Counted from the stretch's first letter, positions 35,901 through 44,016 are shown. The stretch is 64,000 bases of DNA from Acidimicrobiales bacterium (GCA_040219085.1 JAVJTC010000034.1:1-64000), one strand, 5' to 3'. Program-made: numbers and translations. The notes: generated by a model not told the origin, from the sequence alone.

Positions 35901-36398
35901 GGCGTCCTCCAGATCGCCCTCCCAGGAGACCTCGGGCGGGACGGGTACCTCGTCGATGAGCTCACCGAGATCGGCCATGGCGTCGTCGAGGGACATCCCG
36001 CACGAGTGAATCCGGCACTCGACGAGGCTCTGGGCCATCGTCGCCGCGCTGATGCGCTCGGTTGTGAGTCGGCGGGCGATCTCAGCTCGTGCCGCCCGGA
36101 TGTCGGCGCCACGGGTGTCGCCGTACTCGCGCTCGAGGAACTCGAGGCGTCGATCGTCCGCGGCGAGCACGTCGGCGAAGCTGCGGTGCAGTGTCACCGC
36201 GTGCGCAAGAGTGTCGCACTCCTGGCAGTGCGACTCGACTGCGTTGGCGAGCCAGATGTCGTGGTGTCGTCCGCCTGGCTCGTAGGAGTCGGGGTTCGAC
36301 CAGGATCGTGGAGCGTCGTCGCTCAGCCACTCCTCGTCGTCGAGTGGCGAACCCCCGTCCGAGTTGCTGCGACCCGATCCTTCGTCCCCGTCGTTCAC
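32961..36398 (-). CDS. large membrane protein with triple cysteine-repeat cytoplasmic region
   Basis: A 1145-aa protein of no family I recognise. N-terminal cytoplasmic part (1-680): three repeats, each a CxxC pair, a helical charged stretch and a CxxxxC pair (C58/61-C128/133, C196/199-C248/253, C287/290-C357/362). The first and third have identical spacing (66 residues between pairs), the second 48. A domain with WMRRDQVLAGWFVIDLAYHE follows. One membrane helix (681-701) and a Thr-Pro-Glu-Pro linker (715-759) lead to a 385-aa acidic outer domain. GTG 36398 is chosen for its GGGGGG site; ATG 36464 would add 22 residues. Zinc binding by the repeats is inferred. Confidence 0.75.
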   Translation of the reverse strand: MNDGDEGSGRSNSDGGSPLDDEEWLSDDAPRSWSNPDSYEPGGRHHDIWLANAVESHCQECDTLAHAVTLHRSFADVLAADDRRLEFLEREYGDTRGADIRAARAEIARRLTTERISAATMAQSLVECRIHSCGMSLDDAMADLGELIDEVPVPPEVSWEGDLEDAPDDLPLSETGVETEVEPIGVPDRDPRDEICEPCREDYDALRDAQRHRSALDDANLLGELRSPEALVDAEEAEWRARIRLRYCRDLLCDPPSDAERFTNMESAVNSPEIAEEIASVRPTSDCPHCQALCDEIAYKRHFIVACARRAARDRRRALDADGFERRELLRGADNDERVARRAESRLAILRELLERCEREMCPDIAGMADDEDDETRSATEDATIGIGSEVEAAVAAVEAELDAREGADDVAEEPEVAPATPEEVQAWRSGEPVPKERWDAARAIGWAGPSFGFALEPRSDQAMHPDHLRARFAAEDALRAYGFDVEGMLTFSPGNCQRDPDPDSLEKHRTVMRFPLDQHGRPIDIRVPLWMRRDQVLAGWFVIDLAYHEWEQRDDELDPESEVRSYSGWSCYLRVWDVRRNLPRMIVGSDHDTDDRSTFRTSVLNAVYEALVSITDSQREIRRRERLARVGDPDPLWDDSTGFVEDRTVRRDAGPPPPPTGTDDTPAGEGDDGGGSKFKFPIIIGGVVVAVIAVVVGVIALSGGGDDDETASDPTPTATASAEPTPEPTQEPDPTPEPTEEPDATPEPTPEPTPEPTPAGPDLSRYQEVVARFAGPDGAAQFLVIEDDPDEDEITFSIVGVDGQPLPGSQIDQVWSAIIRLVDERVRRLMNASAFPCGGVTDEYRVTCPIGAGPAPEGEFVMVGVELAGPIGEGARSFTYGLAFDDAEDDTDYSAPPEFDADFFDGTEFWYRLEIDEDGDRQMHADGFSDGIPGLPRYSAAAVIEFDDTLVWLIPREELPDGELSYRATAFHNDGEPGAIPDPATSGGDISGAGIDDPLLPVPGDVVDFDADDTIPPDIDGSQPREAFDGDPDEHLTRVLLEEFFTRVDAALASGDRDGVIATVMPQLLAGPRGAQCIAELEASLLQADSVALNSVPAGPDLTNGFPLYTAEAQIDYPTGTTPWTPFLAPGPGGRLYQLLGSCI
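34122..34256 (-). repeat. low-complexity Pro-Thr-Glu-Pro coding repeat
   Basis: Irregular short repeats encode the linker just outside the membrane helix of the 1145-aa protein (PTPEPT units). Such stretches act as extended wall-spanning spacers. Confidence 0.7.
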
Positions 36399-36489
36399 CG
36401 TGACCCCCCGATCCGTCGAGAACAGGTTTCCCCACAGGAGAGAGGTGTACAACCGATCTTGCATTCACGAGCCGGTCTTCGGTGTTGGG

Positions 36490-37671
36490 TCAGCCCCTGA
36501 ACTGGCGGAAGAAGTCCCGGACCTCGGTTGCGACGAGGTCGGGCTCCTCGGCGGCGGCGAAGTGGCCTCCGGCGGGCTGCAGGGTCCAGCGGGCGATGTT
36601 GGCGACCCGCTCACATGTTCTGCGCGGTGTGAAGACGAGATCACCGGGGAACACGGCCATGGCCGTCGGCGCCTCGACGATGGGGGAGCGGTCATGTGCC
36701 GGCTTCCACGGCACCGAGAAGCGGCCGTAGTAGATGCGCAGGCAGCTCCAGAAGCTGTCGGTGTGCCAGTACAGCGAGGCGAGCGTGATCAGCTCGTCTT
36801 TGCTGAAGCGGCGCTCGACGTCACGGTGACCGGTGTCGTCCTCGCAGTCGCTCCAGTTCCGGCGCCTCTCGACGAGCCAGGCGAGCAGACCAGATGGGGA
36901 ATCGTGCATGGCGTACGCGAGCGACTGCGGGTCGGTGCCCTGGACCGCGGAGTGGGCCTTGGCGAACGCCAGGCGGGCCCGCGTGCGCTCCTGGTAGTCC
37001 TCTTCGCCGGGGTCGCAGTCAGCCGGGTCGATGTTCTCGCGGTCGATGCCGTTGAACGCGGGCATCGTGATCTGGAGGCCGTGAATCCGGTCGGCGTAGG
37101 CGTGGCCGAGTTCCGTGCAGACATGGGCGCCCCAGTCGCCGCCCTGGGCGCAGAACGTGTCGTACCCGAGCACGTCGACCATGAGCTTCACCCACAGGCC
37201 GGCCACGTCACGGGTGCTGTAGTGGCCCACGGACAGCGGCGTCGAGAACGTGAATCCGGGAAGCGACGGGATGACCACGTCGAAGGAGTCGGAGGCGTCG
37301 AGTCCGTGGGCGACCGGATCGGTGAGTGGCCCGATGAGGCCCCGGAGGTCCCAGAAGCTCCACGGCCAACCATGGGTGCACACGATGGGCAGCGGGTCCG
37401 GACCCTTGCCCCGTACATGGATGAAATGGATCGGGAAGCCGTCGATCTCGGTGCGGAAGTGCGGCAACTCGTTCATGGCCGCCTCGTGGGCCCGCCAGTC
37501 GTAGCGGTGCCGCCAGTGATCGACGAGTTCTTCGAGATAGGGGCGGGGGGTCCCGTAGCGCCAGTTGTCGTTGTCGGCGTCTCCGGGCCAGCGGATCGAG
37601 GCGAGCCGGCGGTCGAGGTCGTCGAGCGACGACTGTGGGATGTCGATTCTGAACTCGTCGACCGTGGTCAT
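36490..37671 (-). CDS. epoxide hydrolase family protein
   Basis: A 393-aa alpha/beta hydrolase with the N-terminal epoxide-hydrolase domain (FRIDIPQSSLDDLDRRL, RYDWRAHEAAMNELPHF). Oxyanion HGWPWSFWD, nucleophile Asp in CAQGGDWGAHV, and the catalytic His near the C-terminus in AGGHFAAAEEPD are all in place. Such enzymes open epoxides to diols in the cytoplasm; some actinobacterial homologues act on lipids. ATG 37671 is the natural start. It diverges from the phosphatase gene across 107 bases. Confidence 0.88.
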   Translation of the reverse strand: MTTVDEFRIDIPQSSLDDLDRRLASIRWPGDADNDNWRYGTPRPYLEELVDHWRHRYDWRAHEAAMNELPHFRTEIDGFPIHFIHVRGKGPDPLPIVCTHGWPWSFWDLRGLIGPLTDPVAHGLDASDSFDVVIPSLPGFTFSTPLSVGHYSTRDVAGLWVKLMVDVLGYDTFCAQGGDWGAHVCTELGHAYADRIHGLQITMPAFNGIDRENIDPADCDPGEEDYQERTRARLAFAKAHSAVQGTDPQSLAYAMHDSPSGLLAWLVERRRNWSDCEDDTGHRDVERRFSKDELITLASLYWHTDSFWSCLRIYYGRFSVPWKPAHDRSPIVEAPTAMAVFPGDLVFTPRRTCERVANIARWTLQPAGGHFAAAEEPDLVATEVRDFFRQFRG

Positions 37672-37778
37672 CGCCGTCCCGATTCCTCGCGTGTCGATGG
37701 GGGCCGCCAAGACCGTAGTGGCACCCGCGTGGGCTGGTACTTTCGACTGCCCAGGCCACGACATCCGAGACGTCACAA

Positions 37779-39305
37779 ATGCACGGATCCGCCACTGACA
37801 TCGAGACCCCCGCTGTGGTCATGGTCGGCTTCGACGCCATGGATCCCGGCTTGGCCCGTGAGCTCGCCGAACGTGGCGAGATGCCGAATCTCAAGCGGCT
37901 GTTCGATGAGGCTGCCAACGCCGTGGTGCGCAACCCGGTCGGCTTCGTCGTCGGCGGCGTCTGGCCGTCGTTCATCACGGCCACCCCACCTTCGGTCCAC
38001 GGCCGTCACTGCTACGCGCAGCTCCGACCGGGCAGCTACGACGTCGTCGACGTGAGCCCGCTGGGAATCGAAGGAAAGCCCTGGTGGCAGCCGCTGATGG
38101 AGGCCGGAGGACGTGTGTGCAACGTGGACATCCCGTTCACGATCCCGCGCCCGGATCTCGGTGGCGTGCAGATCGTCGACTGGGGCACCCACGACCGGTG
38201 TCTGGACTTCGTGACGGTTCCGGAGGCGGAGGCCCACCGGATCCTGGACCGGTTCGGAGCCCATGTGACGCCGGGGATGTGCGATGCGGTGATCGCCCGG
38301 GGCCGATGGGCGGAGTTGCGCGACCAACTATTGACGGGCCCGGCGACGCGCACCGACATCGTCCTCGACCAGCTCGCGCGGGCGGACTTCGACCTCGTCC
38401 AGGTCGTCCACGCCGAGAGCCACTGTGTCGGTCATCAGTTCTGGAAGGTCCATGACCCGGACTACGTGGACCACGACCCACAGTTGCGGGCGCACCTCGG
38501 CGACCCACTCGTCGACGTCTACAGGGCCCTCGACACCGAGCTGGGTCGTCTTCTGGAGGCCACTGCGGGCGCACTCGTGTTCGTCCTACTCAGCCACGGG
38601 ATGGGTCCACACCACGACGGAGATCACCTCGTCCCCGAGATCCTGCGCCGGCTCGATCAGGGTGCTTCGGAGCAGTCCGGCACCGAGCATCTGTCCCGGG
38701 TCGTCCAGCGGGCGAAGGCGGCCGTGCGTCCCCTGGTCCCGGGGCGCCTACTGGACCGCTACTACGTGCGTCGTCGCAATTCGGAGACCGTGAAGGCCCA
38801 GGCTGCGCAGAACCGGGCCCGCTCGCGGTTCTTCCACCACGTGAACAACACGATGTACAGCGGCATCCGCCTCAACCTCGCCGGCCGCGAACCACAGGGG
38901 CGCGTAATGACGCACGAGGTGGACGACACCATTGCGATGTTGACGGAGCAATTCGAAGCTCTCGTCGAACACGGGACGGGTCGCCATGTCGTCAATCGCG
39001 TGATCCGCGTCTCCGACATCTACGAAGGGCCTCACCTGGTCGACCTTCCCGACCTTCTCGTCGACTGGAATCGCGATGAGCCGATCGGCGACGTGTCATC
39101 GCCGTCCGTCGGCCGCGTCCTGAGCCACTACGTGGGCCAGCGGAGCGGGGACCACCGTCTCGACGGCCGGATCTTCGTCACCGGGCCCGGTGCCGACTCT
39201 GTCGGACTGGGCGACGAGATCGACTGCCTCGAGGTCGGCCCGATGATCGCCTCCCGGGTGTTGGAGCGCCTCGGGGTCGACGATGGTGATCGCGAACCGG
39301 CGTAG
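37779..39305 (+). CDS. alkaline phosphatase superfamily phosphodiesterase/pyrophosphatase
   Basis: A 508-aa metalloenzyme. The core motifs are VMVGFDAMDPGLARELAERG (metal Asp), the nucleophile region WPSFITATPPSVHGRHCY, VVHAESHCVGHQFWKVHD and FVLLSHGMGPHHDGDHL (metal His/Asp). These place it with type I phosphodiesterases and nucleotide pyrophosphatases of COG3379 type. There is no signal peptide, so it is probably cytoplasmic. Two hairpins follow its stop codon. The substrate is unknown. Confidence 0.8.
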   Translation: MHGSATDIETPAVVMVGFDAMDPGLARELAERGEMPNLKRLFDEAANAVVRNPVGFVVGGVWPSFITATPPSVHGRHCYAQLRPGSYDVVDVSPLGIEGKPWWQPLMEAGGRVCNVDIPFTIPRPDLGGVQIVDWGTHDRCLDFVTVPEAEAHRILDRFGAHVTPGMCDAVIARGRWAELRDQLLTGPATRTDIVLDQLARADFDLVQVVHAESHCVGHQFWKVHDPDYVDHDPQLRAHLGDPLVDVYRALDTELGRLLEATAGALVFVLLSHGMGPHHDGDHLVPEILRRLDQGASEQSGTEHLSRVVQRAKAAVRPLVPGRLLDRYYVRRRNSETVKAQAAQNRARSRFFHHVNNTMYSGIRLNLAGREPQGRVMTHEVDDTIAMLTEQFEALVEHGTGRHVVNRVIRVSDIYEGPHLVDLPDLLVDWNRDEPIGDVSSPSVGRVLSHYVGQRSGDHRLDGRIFVTGPGADSVGLGDEIDCLEVGPMIASRVLERLGVDDGDREPA

Positions 39306-39487
39306 CTCACCCGCGGCCCCGGGTGGCGCGAGCTCGGATCGAGCGGAACATCGTTGATCACGGCCTGAACGTGGCGTCTGGGGTGCGGTGAGGGGACGGC
39401 CCGTCATCTGCCGTGAGGGATTGGACTCACTGCGTTCACAAGATGGAAGCACCCGGTTCGCGTTGCGTCGCTAGCGTGCTCTTCGAA

Positions 39488-39517
39488 CCGCACGGGCCCC
39501 CACCGACACCCGTGCGG
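39488..39517. terminator. hairpin between convergent genes
   Basis: A 9-bp stem (CCGCACGGG with its complement) and a 12-base loop lie after the phosphatase gene in the 292-base gene-free stretch 39306-39597. No T-run. Confidence 0.5.
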
Positions 39518-39535
39518 CTCGATCCGCGAAGGATC

Positions 39536-39579
39536 GCGGTGGTGTCTTCCGATAACCCCCCCTCGGAAGGCACCACCGC
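39536..39579. terminator. long bidirectional hairpin
   Basis: Arms of 9 and 7 bp (GCGGTGGTG, CTTCCGA) pair around a C-rich 10-base loop with one T-G position, giving a stem of about 17 bp. It sits between the convergent phosphatase and DUF4349 genes and could end both transcripts. Confidence 0.65.
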
Positions 39580-39597
39580 GCCCGCGCGGTGGTCATC

Positions 39598-40605
39598 TCA
39601 CGGTCGGGTGACGGCGGCTCGCGCAGCGGGAACCGGCCCCGGAGGGTCCGTCGGAGGGCGTCGCCGTCGCAGCGCGGTCACCACCGCACCGCTGACGACC
39701 ACGGCGACGCCGAGGAAGGGCAGCGCAGCGAGAACGCCGACCACGAGGCCGGAACCGATCCGGCGGAACGCGTCCCAGCCGCCGCCGAGCGCCTCGGCGA
39801 ATCCCGGAAGCGGCGCGTCGTCGTCGCCGGGCGCCGCCGGCGGATCGTCGGGCAGGGGAACCAGGGTCGCCACGATCGTCGACAGGGAAACCCGCGACTC
39901 GACGGAGCGCAGTTCTCCCCGGAGCTGTTCGAGTTCGGTCTCGCGTGACACGAGCTCCGCCTCGAGCTCGCGTACGTCCGATGTGGTCGTCGCTCCCGCA
40001 AGGAACTCGCGGAGCCTTGCCACGCTCACATCCGCCGTGCTGATACGGGACTCGAGGTCCACCACACGTTCGGTGACGTCGCTCGAGTCGACGCTCTGCG
40101 ACCTGACCTCACCGAGGTCGCCCAGGCGGCCGAGGAGCGACCGGAACCCCTCCGGCGGGACTCTGAGGGTGAGCACCGTCGACGGATGATCGTCGAAGCC
40201 CGACTGCTCCGCCGCCACGAAGCCACCCAGTGCCTCAGTCGCCACGGCGGTCCGCTCGCCGGCCGACACGAGGTTCTCGACCTCGACGGTGATGGACCCG
40301 GTGAACACGATGCTGCGGCCGACGGTGCCCGGGCCCGACTGCGATGTGAGGGTCGCGTTCTCCGACAGCACGCCCGACGTCGAAGTGCCCGTTGCGACGG
40401 CGCCGGACCCGGAGCTGCCGTCGTCGGAGGCGGCCCCGTCATCGGATCCCGCGTCGCCCCCGTCGTCGTAGGGACCCTCGTCGAAGGCGCCCGCGCCGTC
40501 TCCCGAAGACGACGTGTCGTCGTCACCGTCGGCGCCGCACGCGGCGAGCACCAGTAAGAGGGCAGCCGCGGCTGCCAGGAATCGCGAACCGTGTCGAATG
40601 GCCAT
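39598..40605 (-). CDS. DUF4349 lipoprotein
   Basis: A 335-aa lipoprotein. Signal peptide with lipobox VLAACG (Cys about 23), an Asp/Gly/Ser-rich spacer to about 75, then the DUF4349 domain with IVFTGSITVEVENL, TLRVPPEGFRSLL and SSDVTERVVDLESRI. A coiled-coil follows (ELEAELVSRETELEQLRGEL). A C-terminal membrane helix lies near 283-308 with a basic tail. The function of DUF4349 is unknown. It lies 81 bases downstream of the BMC operon on the same strand and may be read from it or from its own promoter. Confidence 0.8.
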   Translation of the reverse strand: MAIRHGSRFLAAAAALLLVLAACGADGDDDTSSSGDGAGAFDEGPYDDGGDAGSDDGAASDDGSSGSGAVATGTSTSGVLSENATLTSQSGPGTVGRSIVFTGSITVEVENLVSAGERTAVATEALGGFVAAEQSGFDDHPSTVLTLRVPPEGFRSLLGRLGDLGEVRSQSVDSSDVTERVVDLESRISTADVSVARLREFLAGATTTSDVRELEAELVSRETELEQLRGELRSVESRVSLSTIVATLVPLPDDPPAAPGDDDAPLPGFAEALGGGWDAFRRIGSGLVVGVLAALPFLGVAVVVSGAVVTALRRRRPPTDPPGPVPAARAAVTRP

Positions 40606-40686
40606 CTCTGAACCCCCCGTTGTCGCTGGACGGGGAAGGTACGTCCGGCGAGGGTGTGGAGTTCCGCGGGTCGGTGAACTGTCGCG

Positions 40687-40971
40687 CTACCGCAACCCGT
40701 CCGACATGGCTGTCGCGGATTCGTCATGGACGTCGTCGATGATGCCCACGACGACCGTTCGGATCGGTCCCGACGTCACGCCCAGGATCTGACGGGCGCC
40801 CGTCCCCTCGTCGAGCAGGAGGACACGGTCGCCGATTCCCGCGTCGACGACGTCGACGGCGATCAGGTACTCCGCCGAACCCTCGAGCTCACACATGAGC
40901 AGGCGCTGCGCGTCGAAGATCTCGTGGTTGATCGTGGAGACCACCGTGCCGATGACGTTCGCGAGCTTCAC
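40687..40971 (-). CDS. EutN/CcmL-family BMC shell vertex protein (BMC-P), copy 1
   Basis: A 94-aa pentameric shell protein that caps the vertices of a bacterial microcompartment. Family features are VIGTVVSTINHEIFDAQRLL, a central AVDVVDAGIGDRVLLLDEG and the C-terminal VVGIIDDVHD. It is the last gene of the operon and its GTG overlaps the upstream EutN stop (GTGA). With the two other copies it gives three distinct vertex proteins in one locus. Confidence 0.9.
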   Translation of the reverse strand: MKLANVIGTVVSTINHEIFDAQRLLMCELEGSAEYLIAVDVVDAGIGDRVLLLDEGTGARQILGVTSGPIRTVVVGIIDDVHDESATAMSDGLR

Positions 40972-41282
40972 GGTTCGACGTGTCGACCGGTTCGACGTCC
41001 CGCCCGGCCCGTCGGGTCGAGGTCGACGTCGTCGACGATGCCCACGATGGCGTGGTCGACGGGGACGAAGGACGGTTCGAGAGCCTCGGCGGCTTCCCGC
41101 GACGCCACGTAATAGACGAGTTCGCCGGGGCCGGACATCCGCACGGCGTCGGCAGCGACCACGCACCGGCCGGCCGGCTCGCGGTTCTTGTCGAGCGGCT
41201 GGACGACGAGGAGCTTCACTCCTCGGAGGCCGGGACTCTTCACGGTTGCGACCACGGTGCCGCGTACCCGCCCGAGCAGCAT
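40968..41282 (-). CDS. EutN/CcmL-family BMC shell vertex protein (BMC-P), copy 2
   Basis: A 104-aa EutN/CcmL protein: MLLGRVRGTVVATVKSPGL, VKLLVVQPLDKN, SGPGELVYYVASREAAEAL and VDHAIVGIVDDVDLD. It is more divergent in the central loop (residues 45-75) than copy 1. ATG at 41282 overlaps the BMC-T stop by one base. The basic tail (GRAGRRTGRHVEP) is unusual for the family and could contact cargo or another shell protein, which is inference only. Confidence 0.9.
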   Translation of the reverse strand: MLLGRVRGTVVATVKSPGLRGVKLLVVQPLDKNREPAGRCVVAADAVRMSGPGELVYYVASREAAEALEPSFVPVDHAIVGIVDDVDLDPTGRAGRRTGRHVEP

Positions 41283-41893
41283 CAGGCGCTGCCCGTCCGC
41301 ACGACGCGGCGGAACCGCAGGTCTGCGGCGAGGTCGGCCCGCATCTCCGGAGCGAGTTGGGCGATCACGACCGAGTGCAGCACTCTTCCCGGGTCCAGGC
41401 GGGAGAGCCCTGCCTCCACCGCCGCCTCCGTCTCCGCGAGCACGCCGCCGAGCATGACATAACCCTTTCCGCCGAGGCCGTCGGCGAGTCGCAGGGTGGC
41501 GATCTGGACGTCCGCCGCTTTGACGGCGGCGTCCGCAGCGTCGATGGCGGCCGCCACGCCGGTGCACTCGATGATGCCGACCGCCTCGCCGTCCGCGGTT
41601 GCGGCCTGGGAGTCCGTCACAATCGCGGCTGCTACTGCAGCGGCGACGGCGGGAAGGAACACTTCGTCGATCACCACGTTCCCAGCGGTCGCACGGCCGG
41701 TCTCGAGAGCGATCTCGACGCTCGCCGTGTCACCGGTGACGGCCAGGAGGTAATGGCCCGGATGAACGGTGCCGCTGTAGATCGCCGAGACGGGAGATGC
41801 CTTCACCATCGCGTCGCCGGTGAGCACTCCGATGGCGACGGAATCGAGTTCGAGCAGACCCAGGGCCGGGTCGGCGGTCGTGGCGAGGGCCAC
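41282..41893 (-). CDS. tandem-domain BMC shell protein (BMC-T)
   Basis: A 203-aa protein with two BMC folds: ALGLLELDSVAIGVLTGDAM (about 10-29) and EAVGIIECTGVAAAIDAADA (about 103-122). Three copies form a pseudohexameric facet tile. Pore-loop candidates are SGTVHPGHY in the first domain and DGLGGKGYV in the second. BMC-T tiles can gate larger pores for cofactors or substrates. GTG start two bases after the aldehyde dehydrogenase stop. No Fe-S cysteine was seen at the pore. Confidence 0.9.
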   Translation of the reverse strand: MALATTADPALGLLELDSVAIGVLTGDAMVKASPVSAIYSGTVHPGHYLLAVTGDTASVEIALETGRATAGNVVIDEVFLPAVAAAVAAAIVTDSQAATADGEAVGIIECTGVAAAIDAADAAVKAADVQIATLRLADGLGGKGYVMLGGVLAETEAAVEAGLSRLDPGRVLHSVVIAQLAPEMRADLAADLRFRRVVRTGSA

Positions 41894-41895
41894 GT

Positions 41896-43353
41896 TCAGA
41901 CGATCCGCAGTGAACCGACGACCGTCACGCGCCGTATGCGCGAGAAAGTGCGGGGACGCGTCAGCCCTTCACCGGTGGGGCTGGCGATGGAGAACGAGGT
42001 GAATCCTTCGCCTCCCTGGCCGAGCCCGGCGAAGTTGGGGCCGTTCGCCACGAGAATCGAACAGTTCATGGCCCTCGCCATCCGGGTGATGGTGTCGACG
42101 TTGGTGGAGTGGATCGAGGCGGTGTGGCGGAAGCCGTGCTCGGTCTTCACGGCGAGTTCGATGGCGGCCTCGACATCGTTGACCCGTACGACCGGCATGA
42201 CCGGCATCATCTGCTCGGTCCAGACGAGGTTGTGTTCCTTCGGCACCTCGGCGACGAGGAGGCGCACATCCGCGTCCACCTGAACGCCGATCTCTGCGAG
42301 GATCCGCCCTGCGTCCTTGCCGATCCAGGCCGGGTTGATGGAACCGGGCTTGTTCGGTGGGCCCATCTCCCGGAAGATGACCCGCTCGAGCCGCTTGAGT
42401 TCGTGCTCCTTGAGCCTGTAGGCGCCTGCGGCGGTCATCGCCGTCACGAGGCGATCGGCGACGGAGTCGACGACGATCGTCGTCTTCTCGTCGGTGCAGA
42501 TGATGCCGTTGTCGAAGGAGGCGCCCCGCACGATGTCGTGGCCGGCCTGGTCGACGTCGGCGGTCGTGTCGACGACGGCCGGTGGATTGCCCGGACCGGC
42601 GGTGATGGCCTTCTTCGGGGTCCGCAGGGCCTCGCCGACGACGGCCGGACCGCCGGTGACGAGTAGCACCGACACATCGGGGTGGCTCATGAGCTCCCTG
42701 GCCGAGTCCAGCGTCGGATTCGGCACGGCGGTCACCAGATCTGGCGGGCCGCCGGCGGCGACGATCGCGCGGTTGAGGATCTGGATGTTCTCGACGGAGA
42801 CGTTCTTCGCGCTCGGGTGGACGTTGAAGGTGACGGCGTTGCCGGCCGACACCATCGCGATCGTGTTGTTGATGATGGTCGAGGTCGGGTTGGTCGTCGG
42901 GGTGATGGACCCGATGACGCCGTAGGGCGCGTACTCGGTGACCATCATCCCGCCGTCGCCGGTGACCGCCTGCGGCTCGAGATCCTCGGGCCCCGGTGTC
43001 TTCGTCGTCACGAGGTGGTTCTTGATGACCTTGTCCTCGGCGCGCCCGAGGCCGGTCTCCTCTCGGGCGAGGTACGCGAGTCGCTCACCCTCGCGCAGCA
43101 TCGCCTCGCGGATCGCCTCGACGATGGTCTTGCGGCTGCCGAGCCCGGACTCGCGGTAGGTCACCGAGGCGCGTTTGGCAGCCGAGACCGCCGCGTCGAT
43201 CGTGGGATGGATTCCGTCGCCGAGACGTGCGGTGACATCGGCCATCTCCGCGGCGGCGTCGAGGGCCGGCCCGGTGTGTGTGCGCCCTTCGACGGCGGCG
43301 ACGCGTCCCTTGACCCGCGAGATGATCGCCTGGATCTCGGTGTCGCTCAGCAC
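41896..43353 (-). CDS. BMC-associated CoA-acylating aldehyde dehydrogenase (PduP/EutE-like)
   Basis: A 485-aa enzyme oxidising an aldehyde to acyl-CoA with NAD+ and CoA. The catalytic Cys is in SFDNGIICTDEK, the fold core is YGVIGSITPTTNPTSTIINN, and GPGNPPAVVDTTADV is present. These match PduP/EutE rather than hydrolytic dehydrogenases. The N-terminus (LSDTEIQAIISRVKGRVAAV) is a predicted amphipathic helix set off from the fold by a linker, the pattern of an encapsulation peptide. Its likely substrate is acetaldehyde made by DERA in the same operon. GTG start at 43353. Confidence 0.93.
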   Translation of the reverse strand: MLSDTEIQAIISRVKGRVAAVEGRTHTGPALDAAAEMADVTARLGDGIHPTIDAAVSAAKRASVTYRESGLGSRKTIVEAIREAMLREGERLAYLAREETGLGRAEDKVIKNHLVTTKTPGPEDLEPQAVTGDGGMMVTEYAPYGVIGSITPTTNPTSTIINNTIAMVSAGNAVTFNVHPSAKNVSVENIQILNRAIVAAGGPPDLVTAVPNPTLDSARELMSHPDVSVLLVTGGPAVVGEALRTPKKAITAGPGNPPAVVDTTADVDQAGHDIVRGASFDNGIICTDEKTTIVVDSVADRLVTAMTAAGAYRLKEHELKRLERVIFREMGPPNKPGSINPAWIGKDAGRILAEIGVQVDADVRLLVAEVPKEHNLVWTEQMMPVMPVVRVNDVEAAIELAVKTEHGFRHTASIHSTNVDTITRMARAMNCSILVANGPNFAGLGQGGEGFTSFSIASPTGEGLTRPRTFSRIRRVTVVGSLRIV

Positions 43354-43369
43354 GGTTCGACCTGAGCCG

Positions 43370-43657
43370 TCACTTCGACCACACCGTGTCGCCGTCGACC
43401 TCCCACGTGTCGACGATCGCCATGATGACGGCGTCGACGGGACGGTCGCGGGTGGCGGCCGTCTGGCGGGCGGAACTTCCCGACGCGTAGAGGACGACCT
43501 CGCCGACGCCCGCGCCGACGGAGTCGACGGCTACGACGTAGCCGCCGGTCTCTGTGTCGTCCACGTCGAGTTGGCGCACGAGCAGCAGCGTCGACCCCTC
43601 GAGCAACGGCTCCTTACGACTGGCCACCACGGTTCCGGCGACCCTTCCGAGGAGCAC
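43370..43657 (-). CDS. EutN/CcmL-family BMC shell vertex protein (BMC-P), copy 3
   Basis: A 95-aa vertex protein: [52 protein letters not shown] and [15 protein letters not shown]. It is separated from copies 1 and 2 by the dehydrogenase and a BMC-T gene, so the duplication is not recent. GTG start one base after the BMC-H stop and 16 bases before the dehydrogenase start. Confidence 0.92.
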   Translation of the reverse strand: MLLGRVAGTVVASRKEPLLEGSTLLLVRQLDVDDTETGGYVVAVDSVGAGVGEVVLYASGSSARQTAATRDRPVDAVIMAIVDTWEVDGDTVWSK

Positions 43658-43658
43658 G

Positions 43659-43961
43659 TCAGCCGAGCTCGTTCTGCGCGTCCTGCGCGCGGCCCAGCGG
43701 CAGGACCAGGTCGATGTTGAGGTGCGGGCGGGCGATGACGTGGCTGGCGATGACCTCGCCGACCTTCTCCGCGCCGCGTACCCCGGCGTCGATGGCCGCC
43801 TTCACGGCCGCGACATCACCCCGGACCACCGCGGTCACGTAGCCCCCGCCGGTCTCGGCGTAGGAGACGAGCTCCACCTTGGCCGCCTTCACCATGGCAT
43901 CGGCCCCCTCGACCATCGCCGCGAAGCTCCTGCATTCGATCATGCCGAGCGCATCAGCCAT
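43659..43961 (-). CDS. hexameric BMC shell protein (BMC-H)
   Basis: A 100-aa single-domain BMC protein, the only BMC-H in the locus and thus the main facet tile. Family features: [20 protein letters not shown], then [20 protein letters not shown] (pore loop around ETGGGY) and [13 protein letters not shown]. The C-terminal [17 protein letters not shown] is typical. The ATG has an AGGGAG-type ribosome site, and the upstream 69-base gap contains a hairpin (43994-44016), the only long gap in the operon. Confidence 0.95.
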   Translation of the reverse strand: MADALGMIECRSFAAMVEGADAMVKAAKVELVSYAETGGGYVTAVVRGDVAAVKAAIDAGVRGAEKVGEVIASHVIARPHLNIDLVLPLGRAQDAQNELG

Positions 43962-43993
43962 TCCTGACTCCCTTCTCGTTTCCGAGTCTCATG

Positions 43994-44016
43994 GACGCCC
44001 GACTCAGCCGGGCGTC
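43994..44016 (-). promoter_or_regulatory. intra-operon hairpin upstream of BMC-H
   Basis: An 8-bp stem (GACGCCCG with its complement) and a 7-base loop lie between the BMC-T stop and the BMC-H start. Placed before the most abundant shell protein, it may be an mRNA processing or stabilising element; partial termination is the alternative. Confidence 0.45.

Noticed and set aside
36364-38055. 563-codon plus-strand reading frame
   Set aside because: Shadow of the epoxide hydrolase on the other strand, which has all catalytic motifs.
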